Below the pieces are notes generated by a model. The model was given only the letters and a program-made list of their open reading frames with translations, did no database searches and was not told where the DNA came from. Source: Nitrospira sp. BO4 (lineage in GTDB: Bacteria; Nitrospirota; Nitrospiria; Nitrospirales; Nitrospiraceae). Taken from it: a stretch of 64,000 nucleotides of DNA. The stretch spans positions 124,001 to 188,000 of the forward strand of contig JAMPUU010000012.1 in assembly GCA_030144965.1 (NCBI GenBank), read 5' to 3'. Positions 26,779 through 36,115 of the stretch are shown here, in pieces. Made by a program: the position numbers and the translations under genes. Numbering within the stretch: position 1 is the stretch's first letter; every line of letters starts with the position of its first letter.

Positions 26779-27777
26779 ATGCGTGCCTGGTTGATGGATT
26801 CCTATAACGGAGTTGGCCAGTTGCGGCTCGGCGAGGTGCCCGATCCTCAGCCCGGGCCGGCAGAGGTACGGCTGAAGGTGCGGTATGCCTCGCTCAATCC
26901 GGCGGATGCCTTTCTGGCACAAGGACTGTATCCGGCCAAACCCGTCCTGCCTCATATTCTCGGGCGTGACGGCGTGGGCGATGTCGAGATCGTGGGATCG
27001 CGTGTGGACAACATTCGTAGGGGTGACACAGTTGGAATTCTGCGCTGTGAAGCGGGAGTGGAAATCCCAGGAACCCTGGCTGAGAAAGTCGTGGTTCCTG
27101 CTGACAGTCTCGCCCGTATCCCCGCCGGTTGGTCTCTCGAAGAAATGGCCGGCGCCCCGCTCGTCTTCTTAACCGCCTGGCAGGCCTTGACTCAGTGGAA
27201 CGATCCACCGGCTCCGCCACCAGAGGGGTCGGTTCTCCTCGTGACCGGCGCGTCGGGTGGAGTCGGCGTGGCATCGGTGATGCTCGGAAAATCGATGGGT
27301 CTGGTCGTCGTAGGGCTATCGCGCGATGCAGAGAAGAGAGCCAAGTTGAACACGCTGGGAACGGACTTTGTGTTCGATCCTGCGGCCAACGACCTTGTGC
27401 AATCTGTCTCTGCGGCGATCCACCCCAAGAGAGTGGACCTGGCTATCGACTGCGTCGGCGGTAAGCTGCTCCCTCACGTCATCGCGCTTCTCGGCCATCG
27501 TGGTCGAATCAGCATCGTCGGCCGGAGCGGAGGCGTAGTCCCAGAGTTCAATCCAGCGACCTTATTGTTCCGGCGCCTTCGCATCGGCGGCGTCGCCGTT
27601 GGAGACTACACACGTCAGGCCGCACAGGCAGCGTGGGAACACATCGTCGGTCGGCTGAAGGCGATCGGACGCCGTCCGCAGGTGGACAGCGTGGTCCCAT
27701 TCGAAGCCGTCATGATGGGATTCTCGCGACTCGCGCAGGGCCCAATGGGAAAAGTAGTGATACGGGTGGCCGACTAG
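26779..27777 (+). CDS. NADPH:quinone oxidoreductase, zinc-type MDR family
   Basis: Medium-chain dehydrogenase/reductase without visible structural-zinc cysteines, 332 residues. The GroES-like N-terminal part has YASLNPADAFLAQGLYP and ILGRDGVGDVEIVG; the NADP-binding segment is VTGASGGVGVASVML (about 156-170), followed by DLAIDCVGGKLLPHV. It reduces quinones or enoyl ketones. It ends the plus-strand set and is followed by a hairpin at 27803. Confidence 0.88.
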   Translation: MRAWLMDSYNGVGQLRLGEVPDPQPGPAEVRLKVRYASLNPADAFLAQGLYPAKPVLPHILGRDGVGDVEIVGSRVDNIRRGDTVGILRCEAGVEIPGTLAEKVVVPADSLARIPAGWSLEEMAGAPLVFLTAWQALTQWNDPPAPPPEGSVLLVTGASGGVGVASVMLGKSMGLVVVGLSRDAEKRAKLNTLGTDFVFDPAANDLVQSVSAAIHPKRVDLAIDCVGGKLLPHVIALLGHRGRISIVGRSGGVVPEFNPATLLFRRLRIGGVAVGDYTRQAAQAAWEHIVGRLKAIGRRPQVDSVVPFEAVMMGFSRLAQGPMGKVVIRVAD

Positions 27778-27802
27778 CATGGCTCTAGATGGCTTGAGTG
27801 AA

Positions 27803-27833
27803 ACGGGCTCTGCAACGAGAGGGCCGAGCCCGT
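27803..27833. terminator. Inverted repeat between convergent genes, probable terminator
   Basis: ACGGGCTC at 27803-27810 pairs perfectly with GAGCCCGT at 27826-27833 around a 15-base loop. It lies between the convergent ends of the oxidoreductase gene (27777) and the VIT-like gene (27841). No long T run follows, so it may be a weak or factor-assisted bidirectional terminator. Confidence 0.5.
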
Positions 27834-27840
27834 CACCGTT

Positions 27841-28335
27841 CTATTCCTTCCACCCTTCTATCCAATTCCCGACATAATACGAGAGCATCACCACGCACAG
27901 CATGATGAATACATGTTCCGCAATCACCGTCCAGGGTGCGATTCCTTGGGGTCGCGCCAGGAAGAAACTAAGGACGGCAATCAGGAAAAGGCCCCAGAGG
28001 ATGCTTGCAAGAATCGCGATCGGAAGGGGGGCGGCGAGCACCGGCACGATGAAGCTCAAAGCGATGATAAATTTTGCGACGAACGTCGCGATTGTCGACT
28101 CCCAAACATGTACGGTCGAACCGGTGTTCTTCGATTCTTCCGAGAGATGGATACCCATCGCGTCCGACAGAGAATCAGCGATGGCAATGGTGAGAATCCC
28201 GCCGAGAACAACGGCTTTCGAATGGGTACCCGAGTCCAGCCCCACCATCAGTCCAATGGTGGTAATAACGCCGGAGGTCAAACCGAACGTAAACCCGGTC
28301 TTGACTGATGACTTAACACGCCAAGTCTTGATCAC
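27841..28335 (-). CDS. VIT1/CCC1-like membrane protein
   Basis: Integral membrane protein of 164 residues with about four to five predicted helices. The N-terminal half, GLTSGVITTIGLMVGLDSG and GGILTIAIADSLSDAMGIHL, matches the repeat pattern of VIT1/CCC1 iron-manganese transporters, though the usual Asp in the first motif (xDG) is Ser here. It is shorter than typical family members (about 230), so the cytosolic metal-binding domain is missing. Monocistronic. Transport of Fe or Mn is plausible, not proven. Confidence 0.6.
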   Translation of the reverse strand: MIKTWRVKSSVKTGFTFGLTSGVITTIGLMVGLDSGTHSKAVVLGGILTIAIADSLSDAMGIHLSEESKNTGSTVHVWESTIATFVAKFIIALSFIVPVLAAPLPIAILASILWGLFLIAVLSFFLARPQGIAPWTVIAEHVFIMLCVVMLSYYVGNWIEGWKE

Positions 28336-28825
28336 GGCTTCACTGCGATTGTCATTACACCTTCCCGCAGAGAGAATCTCTCAAAGTTGCCATGAAGCTT
28401 CCTCGATCTAGGCATTTTCCGTCCGAAAAAGAGAGAGCCTCCATAGCCAGGATCGAGCAAGCCCAGTGCCATGTCTATTTATCGACCAGTCCAGATATTA
28501 TCCGAATAATCCAATCATCGGAAGCATATCGCTGTAGCCTTTTGCCCCAAGGTTGGGATCTTGTCACCATCCTCCTCCATAGTCATGAGTCTTGCCGAGG
28601 CTTGCTTCTGCTCTCAATTCCACCCTCATGCTTGTACAGACAGTCGCAAGGGTATGACTTCTGTCTCATTGGGACTCCACATCGGCCCCGCTCGCTGACA
28701 ATATGCGCTCGACATCTTCCATCACCCCTGATACTGTGCCGCCGCGGTATCCAGATATCAGCGACAAATTCGAAGCCATGATCGGTTTTTAGGAGAGAAC
28801 ACTGCGGTTCGGTCGTACCAGGATT
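28336..28825. other. Intergenic stretch without a recognisable gene
   Basis: About 490 bp between the divergent VIT-like and cytochrome c genes. Only short antisense-type reading frames occur. It should contain promoters for both neighbours; none stands out. Confidence 0.6.
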
Positions 28826-28837
28826 GTGAATGCTGTG

Positions 28838-29191
28838 ATGAGACTGGTCAGCTCCGTGGTCCTTCTCACACTGACGATAGCGGGCGTGCTTTCTATGCCT
28901 CCGCACGGAAAAGCGACGTCTCGATCCGCATCAGATCGGATACCAAAGGGAAAACAGGTCTACCTTAAGCATTGCGCCGGGTGTCATGGCTCCGAGGGAA
29001 AAGGAGACGGGTACAAACTCCTCGGTGCCGATCCGGCCAACCTTACATCGCCGGCGACACAACACAAGTCGGATGCGGCCCTTCTCACCTCCATACATGA
29101 AGGAAAAGCAACCATGCCTTCATGGAACATTCGCCTGTCTCAGCAGGACGCGCGCGATGTGCTCGTGTATGTACGGACTCTCGCCAAGTAG
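28838..29191 (+). CDS. Small secreted c-type cytochrome
   Basis: Monohaem cytochrome c of 117 residues from the ATG at 28838 (a GTG at 28826 would add four residues). It has an N-terminal signal segment VVLLTLTIAGVLSMPPHG and the haem motif CAGCH in YLKHCAGCHGSEGKGDG; the axial Met lies in TMPSWNIRLSQQD. The C-terminal helix ends DVLVYVRTLAK. It faces the formate dehydrogenase operon convergently and is probably a periplasmic electron carrier. Confidence 0.9.
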   Translation: MRLVSSVVLLTLTIAGVLSMPPHGKATSRSASDRIPKGKQVYLKHCAGCHGSEGKGDGYKLLGADPANLTSPATQHKSDAALLTSIHEGKATMPSWNIRLSQQDARDVLVYVRTLAK

Positions 29192-29353
29192 CCATACGCG
29201 AAACTGAATCAGAGACTGCTCGGTTCTGGAGACCGTCTTCGTCTGAGAATAGTGTTCAAGCGCCGAAGAGATGCTCCGCCGGATCGCAGACGGACAGAAG
29301 CATTCACGATAATACGTGCCGGCGGATGATCCAGGCGTATGCCTCTGCCGAAC

Positions 29354-32056
29354 CTACCTGCCTGCGTCAGGCGTCTTTCCGTCCACCGGTTCAACTCGCA
29401 CTACGGAGACCTTGTATTCAGGACATTTGGAGCTTTCATCTGCGCTGGACGAAAGCAGGCTGTTCACATCCGAGCCGGGGAAATGAAAGCTGGTGAATAA
29501 TTCGCCCGGCCGCATGCGCGTGCTGGGCCGAATCGGCAGAACGGCCGCGCTTCGAGGACTCACAAGGCGTACCATCTGATCTCGATCCAACCCCAGGCGA
29601 GCACAATCGTCGGGATGCATTTCAAGCACGTCACGGTCTACCAAGTTGATGAGAGGGGTTCTCCTCGTCTGTGCGCCGCAATTGTAATGCTCCAAAATAC
29701 GCCCGGTGATCAGCACGAACGGATAGTCCTCGTCGGGCAGTTCACCCGGCGGGAGATAATCCACGCCGACAAAGCGACCTTTGCCTCTGGGAAAACTGTC
29801 CGCATGCATGAGCGTTGTCCCCGGATGAGTGTCGTCGAGCACCGGCCACTGTAAACCGTCCGGCTGGTCCAATCGTTCATACGTCACACCGGCCAATATC
29901 GGGCTGAGCGCCGCCATTTCCTTCATGATCTCGGAAGGATGTCCATAATGCATCGGATATCCCATTCGACGGGAGACTTCGCAGACCACTTGCCAGTCCG
30001 GAAGGATGCCGTGAGGCGGGTCCACCGCCTTTCTGATGCGCTGAATGCGCCGCTCCAAGTTGGTAAAGGTTCCATCTTTTTCCAGGAATGACGCGCCGGG
30101 GAGCACAAGATGGGCAAATTTCGCGGTCTCGCTCATAAAGAGATCCTGCACCACGAGAAACTCGATCCGCGACAGAGCCTCTCTCACTTTTTTGAGATTC
30201 GGATCGGTCTGCGCCACGTCATAGCCTACAATCCACAGCGCCTTCAGCCGTCCATCGAGCGCCGCGTCCCACATGTCCGGAATCTTCATGCCTCGTTTGC
30301 TCGGCAAAGGCTTTCCCGTGATGGACTCGTGCCGCGCCGCCACCACGGGATCGCTCAAGGATTGATAGGCGACGAAGTGCGTCGGCAGGCAGCCGGAGTC
30401 CGAAGCCCCTTGTACATTGTTTTGTCCTCTCAAGGGGTTGATGCCGGTGCCGGGCCTCGCGATGTTGCCCGTTGCCAGGGCAAGATCGCACAGCGCCATG
30501 ACCCCGTGACTGCCCCAGCGATGCTCCGTCATCCCCAGACCATGAAGGGCAAGCGCCGACCCGCTCTGGGCATACATCCTGGCCGCACGGCGAATGTCAT
30601 GGGCAGGCACATCGGTCAGCCGCTCGACAGCCTCCGGCGGATAGGCTTTTACCGTCGCGAGCCAATCCTCAACCCCCTCGGTACGCCCGGCGATGAAGCG
30701 CTGATCGAGCAAGCCTTCCTCGGCAATCACGTGCCCGAGACCATTGAGGAGCGCCACGTTGGTGCCGGGCCGCAATTGCAGGTGAATCGTGGCTACTTTC
30801 GCGATTTCAGTACGCCGCGGATCGATGACTATGAACGGCACGCCCCGTCGGGCTAGCTGCAGCAGCTTTGCGCCAAGGACCGGATGCGACTCAGTCGGAT
30901 TTGCACCGACAACGAGAATCAGCTTGGCGTCGTCCAGATCGCGAATCGAGTTGGTGGCCGCGGAGGCGCCGAGCGTCTCCATCATACCCGTCACGGTCGC
31001 GCTGTGGCAGACTCGGGCACAGTTATCGATATGGTTCGTGCCCATGACGCAACGAATGAACTTCCCGAACAGATAATTCTCTTCATTGGTCCCGCGGCTT
31101 GAGGAAATAGCGGCGACCCCATCCGGGCCGGTTGTCTCCTTGATCCGGCTGAACGAGTGGGCCACGAGATCCAGCGCCTGCTCCCATCTGATGGCTTTCC
31201 AACCATCACCTTCACGGAGTAGCGGCGTCTGAATTCGATCGTCGGCATCGTTGTACATCCACCCGAACCGGCCTTTCAGGCAGGCATGGCCATGATTGGT
31301 CGGGCCATCGTCGGCCGGTACCATGGTTACGATACGGCTATCTCGAACACCGGCGTGGAAGGTGCATCCGACTCCGCAGTACGCACACGTCGTGCGGACT
31401 TGGCGAGTGGCAGGACCGTGCTCGAGCACGGTCTTTTCAGATAGAGCCCCCGTTGGACATTCTTTGACGCAAGCCCCGCAGGAGACGCAATTGGAGTCGG
31501 CAATCCGGCTGTGCCCGCCGGCGCCGATAGCCCCGCCCCATCCCGGCCTCACCGCGAATCCGCTCCGAATCATGGAGACGGCGCGCGCGGGCTGTATCTC
31601 ATCGCAGGCCCGCACGCACCTGGCGCATGAAATGCATTTGGCGTTGTCGAATGTAAAGAAGGGGTTGGACTCGTCACGGATCTGATCGCGTTGTACGCCG
31701 ACCGGATATCGAACATCGGTCACTCCGTAAAGTTCCGCCAAACGGGTCAGTTCGCCAAGAGACTCAGTGGTTGGGCGCTCGGATAAATAGAGTTCGATCA
31801 CGTTCCGCCGATGCCGGGTCAGCTGAGGGCTTTCCGTCGCAACGACCATCCCATCACGGACCGGCATCGAACATGTCGCATGGAAGCCCTTCACGCCCTC
31901 GATTTCCGCGAGGCACAGTCGACAGGATCCGTACGGAGCGAGATGCGCCGACGCACACAGACTAGGAATCGCAATGCCGGCTCGAATGGCGGTTTGATAG
32001 ATGGTATCGCCCTGTTCAGCAATAACCCGTCTTTCATTGATGGTGATCTCGGGCAT
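29354..32056 (-). CDS. fdsA: NAD-dependent formate dehydrogenase, alpha (catalytic, molybdopterin) subunit
   Basis: Large subunit of a soluble NAD-linked formate dehydrogenase, 900 residues from MPEITINERRVIAEQ at 32056; the open frame to 32158 adds 34 basic residues inside the beta-subunit gene and is rejected. Order of domains: NuoG-like [2Fe-2S] region (CASAHLAPYGSCRLCLAE), ferredoxin-type clusters CISCARCVRACDE and CVSCGACVKECPTGAL, the [4Fe-4S] CAYCGVGC site, and the bis-MGD domain. The metal ligand is Cys (DNCARVCHSATVTG), not selenocysteine. It oxidises formate and passes electrons to the FdsB flavin. The gene starts 5 bp after fdsB. Confidence 0.93.
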   Translation of the reverse strand: MPEITINERRVIAEQGDTIYQTAIRAGIAIPSLCASAHLAPYGSCRLCLAEIEGVKGFHATCSMPVRDGMVVATESPQLTRHRRNVIELYLSERPTTESLGELTRLAELYGVTDVRYPVGVQRDQIRDESNPFFTFDNAKCISCARCVRACDEIQPARAVSMIRSGFAVRPGWGGAIGAGGHSRIADSNCVSCGACVKECPTGALSEKTVLEHGPATRQVRTTCAYCGVGCTFHAGVRDSRIVTMVPADDGPTNHGHACLKGRFGWMYNDADDRIQTPLLREGDGWKAIRWEQALDLVAHSFSRIKETTGPDGVAAISSSRGTNEENYLFGKFIRCVMGTNHIDNCARVCHSATVTGMMETLGASAATNSIRDLDDAKLILVVGANPTESHPVLGAKLLQLARRGVPFIVIDPRRTEIAKVATIHLQLRPGTNVALLNGLGHVIAEEGLLDQRFIAGRTEGVEDWLATVKAYPPEAVERLTDVPAHDIRRAARMYAQSGSALALHGLGMTEHRWGSHGVMALCDLALATGNIARPGTGINPLRGQNNVQGASDSGCLPTHFVAYQSLSDPVVAARHESITGKPLPSKRGMKIPDMWDAALDGRLKALWIVGYDVAQTDPNLKKVREALSRIEFLVVQDLFMSETAKFAHLVLPGASFLEKDGTFTNLERRIQRIRKAVDPPHGILPDWQVVCEVSRRMGYPMHYGHPSEIMKEMAALSPILAGVTYERLDQPDGLQWPVLDDTHPGTTLMHADSFPRGKGRFVGVDYLPPGELPDEDYPFVLITGRILEHYNCGAQTRRTPLINLVDRDVLEMHPDDCARLGLDRDQMVRLVSPRSAAVLPIRPSTRMRPGELFTSFHFPGSDVNSLLSSSADESSKCPEYKVSVVRVEPVDGKTPDAGR

Positions 32057-32061
32057 CGATA

Positions 32062-33561
32062 TCACGCGTCGGCCTCGTGCAGCCTGTTTCGGAACTCCCG
32101 TCCGAAGTGTTCGATCGCGGTGAGGACGGGATAGGGGCCGCGCGCGCCATGCGCGCACAGACTGGTCGCTTTCATAGTCTCGCCGAGATCCGCCAGCAAT
32201 TCCAGATCCGCCGGTGTCCCCTGGCCCCGTTCAATGCGCTCCAATAGTTCACGGCTCCTGACAGATCCGATTCGACATGGGCTGCATGTCCCGCACGATT
32301 CCTCAGCGGTAAAGGTCATATAGTGCCGTGCGAGCTCCACCATGTCAGTCTGGTCGTCAAAGACGACGATGCCGCCATGCCCCAATACGGCGCCTGCGTC
32401 GTTGAAGGCATCAAAGCAGAGATGAATATCGAGTTGGGATTCGGGAAACAGACTGCCTAGCGGGCCGCCGACCTGTACGGCCTTGAAACGACCTCCGTCC
32501 GCCATGCCGCCGCCGAACCGCTCCAGCACCTCGCGAAGCGTCGAACCGAACGGAATTTCAATGAGGCCAGGCTGCCGGATACGGCCTCCGAGTTGCAGTG
32601 CCACCGTTCCCTTTGATCGTTCCGTACCCAGAGCCGCATGCCAGGCCGCCCCCCGGGAGACAATTTCAGTGACCGTCGCAAATGTCAGCACATTGCTGAC
32701 GACGGTCGGCTTCCCATAGAGACCCGCAACGGCGGGATATGGAGGCCGGACCTTCACCATGCCGCGGCCGCCCTCAAGCGAAGAGAGCAGCGCTGTTTCC
32801 TCACCGCAGACATATGATCCTGCTCCGCGAAATACTTCCAAACGAAACGGTCGCCCCTCGACTGTCAGCGCTCCTGCCCGCTCAGCCTCAGAAATGGCGG
32901 CACGCATGGCCCCGGCGGCAGCCGGATATTCCCAGCGGCAATAGATATAGCCGCAATCCGCCCCAATGGCCTTGGCGCAGATCAGCATGCCTTCGATGAG
33001 CCGAAACGGCTCTCCTTCCATGATCATGCGATCACAGTAGGTCCCGCCATCGCCCTCGTCCGCGTTGGCGACGACGTACTTCTGATCCGACGCGGTCCGC
33101 CGCGCGATGTCCCATTTATTCCAGACCGGGAACGCAGCGCCGCCCCGTCCACGCAAGCCGGAGGCTTTCATCTCTTGGATGATCGTTTCCGGTGACCAGC
33201 CTGCGGCACGATCGGCAGCCTGCCAGCCCCCATCTGCACGGTACTGCGTGAGAGAGAGCGGCTCGGCTCGACCGAATCGGCTGAAGACGAACCGCTGCTG
33301 TTGCGCCAGGAACGGCACATCCGACAGTTGCACACCGCCGATGCCTGCCCGGATGCGTGGCAAATCGCCCGGCGTCGCTCGAGGCCAGAGGAGACGCCCG
33401 GCCGGGCCATCGCATTCCACGAGCGGTTCCAAGAAAAAGGCCCCGCGACTCGATGTTCGAATCAGCTGCAGGTCGGGTTCTCTTTCCCAGGCATGTGCAA
33501 GTCGATCAGCGCCGGCTGCTCGCGCCGAGGTATCGTTGGAAAGATACAGCGTCGTGATCAT
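32062..33561 (-). CDS. fdsB: NAD-dependent formate dehydrogenase, beta (NuoF-like) subunit
   Basis: Flavoprotein subunit of 499 residues from MITTLYLSNDTSARA at 33561; the open frame continues to 33678 over the fdsG end and is rejected. An N-terminal thioredoxin/NuoE-like domain (about 1-115) precedes the NuoF core: GLRGRGGAAFPVWNKW for NADH/FMN binding, ANADEGDGGTYCDR, GAGSYVCGEETALLSSLEG, and the cluster ligands EESCGTCSPCRIG near the C terminus with a further Cys in TSLCAHGARG. It hands electrons from formate to NAD+. It lies between fdsG and fdsA. Confidence 0.93.
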   Translation of the reverse strand: MITTLYLSNDTSARAAGADRLAHAWEREPDLQLIRTSSRGAFFLEPLVECDGPAGRLLWPRATPGDLPRIRAGIGGVQLSDVPFLAQQQRFVFSRFGRAEPLSLTQYRADGGWQAADRAAGWSPETIIQEMKASGLRGRGGAAFPVWNKWDIARRTASDQKYVVANADEGDGGTYCDRMIMEGEPFRLIEGMLICAKAIGADCGYIYCRWEYPAAAGAMRAAISEAERAGALTVEGRPFRLEVFRGAGSYVCGEETALLSSLEGGRGMVKVRPPYPAVAGLYGKPTVVSNVLTFATVTEIVSRGAAWHAALGTERSKGTVALQLGGRIRQPGLIEIPFGSTLREVLERFGGGMADGGRFKAVQVGGPLGSLFPESQLDIHLCFDAFNDAGAVLGHGGIVVFDDQTDMVELARHYMTFTAEESCGTCSPCRIGSVRSRELLERIERGQGTPADLELLADLGETMKATSLCAHGARGPYPVLTAIEHFGREFRNRLHEADA

Positions 33562-33584
33562 AGCTGCGGACAGGTGCGGTTGTC

Positions 33585-34055
33585 CTACGGATGGCTCTGG
33601 AGAATCGTGTGTAATTCTTCCGGGCCAACCCGGCCATAGATTTGCTCGTCCACCATCACGGTTGGCCCCACCGCGCAATTGCCAAGGCAGTAGACCCGTT
33701 CAATCGTGAGCCGTCCATCAGAAGTGGTCTGTCCTAGACCGGCACCAACGTCATGGCACAGTGACTCGAGCAGAGCCGCCGATCGATTCGCCACACACGC
33801 TTCTCCGAGGCAAACACGAACGACGTGGCGGCCTCGGGGAACGCTATACAGATCGGGATAATATGACAGCACGCCTGCCACATCGGCTTCAGTGACTGCA
33901 AGTGCATCGGCGATCAACGGTACGGCTTCTGCCTGCACATATCCGAAGGCCTCTTGGACTGCCAACAAGGCACTGAGGATGTGTGCCCGGCGGCCTGGCT
34001 CCGGACGGTGCGCGCTCAACAGGACAGTGAGTGCCCCTCTGACTCGCTCCGTCAA
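33585..34055 (-). CDS. fdsG: NAD-dependent formate dehydrogenase, gamma (NuoE-like) subunit
   Basis: Thioredoxin-fold [2Fe-2S] subunit, 156 residues. The cluster cysteines are in VCLGEACVANRS and VYCLGNCAVGPTVMVDE. It starts with a short helical domain (SALLAVQEAFGYVQAEAV) typical of NuoE. As first of fdsG-fdsB-fdsA it matches the order known from Cupriavidus and Rhodobacter. No fdsC or fdsD follows fdsA in this window. Confidence 0.92.
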   Translation of the reverse strand: MTERVRGALTVLLSAHRPEPGRRAHILSALLAVQEAFGYVQAEAVPLIADALAVTEADVAGVLSYYPDLYSVPRGRHVVRVCLGEACVANRSAALLESLCHDVGAGLGQTTSDGRLTIERVYCLGNCAVGPTVMVDEQIYGRVGPEELHTILQSHP

Positions 34056-34104
34056 TGCGCCACCCCTTCACGCGTCACGCTGCGTATCCACAGTCCATTC
34101 ATCT

Positions 34105-34617
34105 TCATCGCGGAGTTTCCTTCTCTGGTGGGAGTACGTTGAGTAGTGCCGGGAGCGGGACAGTGAGGACCGGACAGCCTGCGGTTCTCACGACTTTTTC
34201 CGCCGTGCTCCCAAAAAACAGCTTATCGACGCTGCCTGCGCGGACCCCATAAGTGCCCATGACAATCAGATCGATGGGCTGGGTGCGAGCTACTTTAGCA
34301 ATCTCTACAAACGGAGCTCCTTCCAGAATGAGTCTGGTGCAGTTCGCGCCTTTGGCTTCACCGGATTCCATGAGGCGGCGTAGGTTTACTCGTGCGTGAT
34401 GCCGAAGCCGCCGGCGTTGACTCGCAACGTCGGACGGAACTGTGGAGAGCCCTACACGCTGGATGGTAGCCACTATGCTCGTGTCGATCACATGCAGAAC
34501 GAGGACCTCCGAGCCCGACATGCGCGCAAGACGGCACCCGATCCGAAACGCCTCGTTCGAACAGGGGGAAAAGTCGACCGGCAACAAGATCTGATTGAAC
34601 AGGGTCGTCTCACCCAT
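34105..34617 (-). CDS. Universal stress protein (UspA family)
   Basis: Usp-fold protein of 170 residues with ATP-binding type motifs: QILLPVDFSP at the N terminus and MGTYGVRAGSVDKLFFGST then AEKVVRTAGCPVL near the C terminus. A GGAGGAAGG site precedes the ATG. It lies 49 bp upstream of fdsG on the same strand, so it may share the formate dehydrogenase transcript. Confidence 0.9.
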   Translation of the reverse strand: MGETTLFNQILLPVDFSPCSNEAFRIGCRLARMSGSEVLVLHVIDTSIVATIQRVGLSTVPSDVASQRRRLRHHARVNLRRLMESGEAKGANCTRLILEGAPFVEIAKVARTQPIDLIVMGTYGVRAGSVDKLFFGSTAEKVVRTAGCPVLTVPLPALLNVLPPEKETPR

Positions 34618-34967
34618 CGACCTTCCTCCAGCTCACATGACTGAGCAAGCACGATGCCTACGGCTTTAACCGCTGCTGCTTGAAATAAATCCGGCCAAAA
34701 TGAATAGGCCGCACGTTTGTTTAGGCTCGCCGGGGCTGGCTGCCACATTTCGCAAAAGAATGCTGTGGCAGAAATCGTCATTCCCAAAGTTTTGGACATG
34801 TGCCTGGAACCCTGCCGACACTCTTTGGGTCGCCGGTACACGGGACGAGGGGTACGATACCAATTGAATTTCATGTGCGTAACGAATACCACCGGCGGGC
34901 GAGGAACCGAGCTGGTGCAATCTAGTCTGTCGAGATCGCGTCTGAGCGGTGCAAAATTCCGGCGTGT
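34618..34967. other. Intergenic stretch without a recognisable gene
   Basis: 350 bp between the Usp and MarR genes. It must hold the promoter for the Usp/fds genes; no clear sigma70 pair or conserved small gene was seen. Confidence 0.5.
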
Positions 34968-35345
34968 TTAAGCGGCTTTGCGGCTATGGGCAAGAGAAAA
35001 GAGTCTGTCAGTCACTTCTATGCTCTGTCTGATCTTCTGAGCCAGGGCTCTGCCTTTTACGGTCAGCCGCAGCAGGAGTGTTCTCCTGTTCTTGTGGGTC
35101 TGTGTTTTGTGTAGCCATCCTTTTCGCTGACTGAGTTGTATGGTCTCGACCATGGATGGGTTTTCAATACACAGCGCCGACGCGATCTCGAGCAATTTGC
35201 ACTGAGGGTGCCGATCAAGATAGAGCAACATACCGGCCTCTACGGGAGAGACACCAAGGGCCCGCAAACGGTGACGGAACAAGCCTTGAAGACGAAGAAC
35301 CGTTTCGAGAGTCGAAAGCTTGCTGGCGTTCGTTTGAGGAGCCAT
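34968..35345 (-). CDS. MarR-like winged-helix regulator
   Basis: 125-residue winged-helix protein starting MAPQTNASKL; the open frame extends further upstream to 35435 without support. It reads GVSPVEAGMLLYLDRHPQCK, LLEIASALCIENPSMVETIQ and KNRRTLLLRLTVKGRALAQK, the helix-turn-helix and wing of the MarR family. Monocistronic; target unknown. The neighbouring tandem small genes (35649-36115) are divergent from it and are possible targets. Confidence 0.75.
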   Translation of the reverse strand: MAPQTNASKLSTLETVLRLQGLFRHRLRALGVSPVEAGMLLYLDRHPQCKLLEIASALCIENPSMVETIQLSQRKGWLHKTQTHKNRRTLLLRLTVKGRALAQKIRQSIEVTDRLFSLAHSRKAA

Positions 35346-35648
35346 TTCGGAAGTATAGCTTGAAAAAGGAGGCATACAAAGAAATAACCTGCATTTGAAT
35401 CTGGGACCATTCCCCGCCCAGCCGGCACACGGCATCTTGAGTAAAGGAAATGAATCCGTACCCGTTCTTCACTCGCTGGTCGTTTGCCGAAAGGTCGATT
35501 CGTTCCAGCGCAGGCCATGCCATCCTAGCGGATACGGTCAGTTTCGTGAGCTCCTTCGTCTTGCTAATGACATCTTTGCTGTGTGAATATGTCGAAGACC
35601 TTCATTACAGCTTGTTCGGCTCAGCTTCTCCAACGATCACCATTCAAC
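35346..35648. other. Intergenic stretch between the MarR-like gene and tandem small genes
   Basis: About 300 bp between divergent genes. Only weak antisense frames are present; a regulatory role is likely from the geometry. Confidence 0.4.
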
Positions 35649-35849
35649 ATGGCAAGTGAAGCATTCTGTGTTGAATGGCATCAGTCTCCGCGAGGTCGGG
35701 TTCAGGGAATTTGGCCCGCAAAAAACCCTCTCCGATCTCTGATGCCCCCACCGGCGGATCTGGTTGAGACGTGGATAAACACAGAAACCACGCCCGACTT
35801 TCTTTTGATTCGTTTTCAACCTTTACCAGGGCCGGCAGGAAGGAGATAG
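35649..35849 (+). CDS. Small hypothetical protein, first of a tandem paralogous pair
   Basis: 66-residue protein starting MASEAFCVEWHQSPRGRV. It shares with the next gene the frame MxxEAxxxxWHxxPRGxVxG followed by PPxDxVETWxxTxT, but has an 11-residue insertion before the PP. No known domain is recognised and no signal peptide is seen. An upstream start at 35583 is possible; the paralogue alignment supports the ATG at 35649. The next gene begins 8 bp later. Confidence 0.5.
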   Translation: MASEAFCVEWHQSPRGRVQGIWPAKNPLRSLMPPPADLVETWINTETTPDFLLIRFQPLPGPAGRR

Positions 35850-35857
35850 GGCCCTCT

Positions 35858-36115
35858 ATGTCGACGGAAGCAGTCGGTTATCTATGGCATCTGACTCCGA
35901 GAGGATGGGTCCCTGGAGCGCCACCGCCCGATCGTGTTGAGACGTGGCTGGACACCCATACCTCTTCCACCACTCCTACTCCACGTTGGCGCCTCGAGTG
36001 GGCCTCTCCGAAGCATACTGAGGCAGACCGAAAGGCCTTAAGAAGGAAGATCCGTAGACCGGTACCAGCGTATGATGACACCAGCTTAATATCCTGGGGC
36101 TTTCCTCTGCCCTAG
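35858..36115 (+). CDS. Small hypothetical protein, second of a tandem paralogous pair
   Basis: 85-residue protein starting MSTEAVGYLWHLTPRGWV behind GGAAGGAGATAGG. Its first 45 residues align with the preceding gene; the C-terminal part is basic (KALRRKIRRPVPAYDD). Function unknown. The shared pattern with its neighbour on the same strand points to local duplication. Confidence 0.6.
   Translation: MSTEAVGYLWHLTPRGWVPGAPPPDRVETWLDTHTSSTTPTPRWRLEWASPKHTEADRKALRRKIRRPVPAYDDTSLISWGFPLP

Noticed and set aside
32057-32158. 34-residue N-terminal extension of FdsA
   Set aside because: Lies inside fdsB and is Arg-rich; the homologous start is MPEITINERR at 32056.
33562-33678. 39-residue N-terminal extension of FdsB
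   Set aside because: Overlaps fdsG and has no similarity to the family N terminus.
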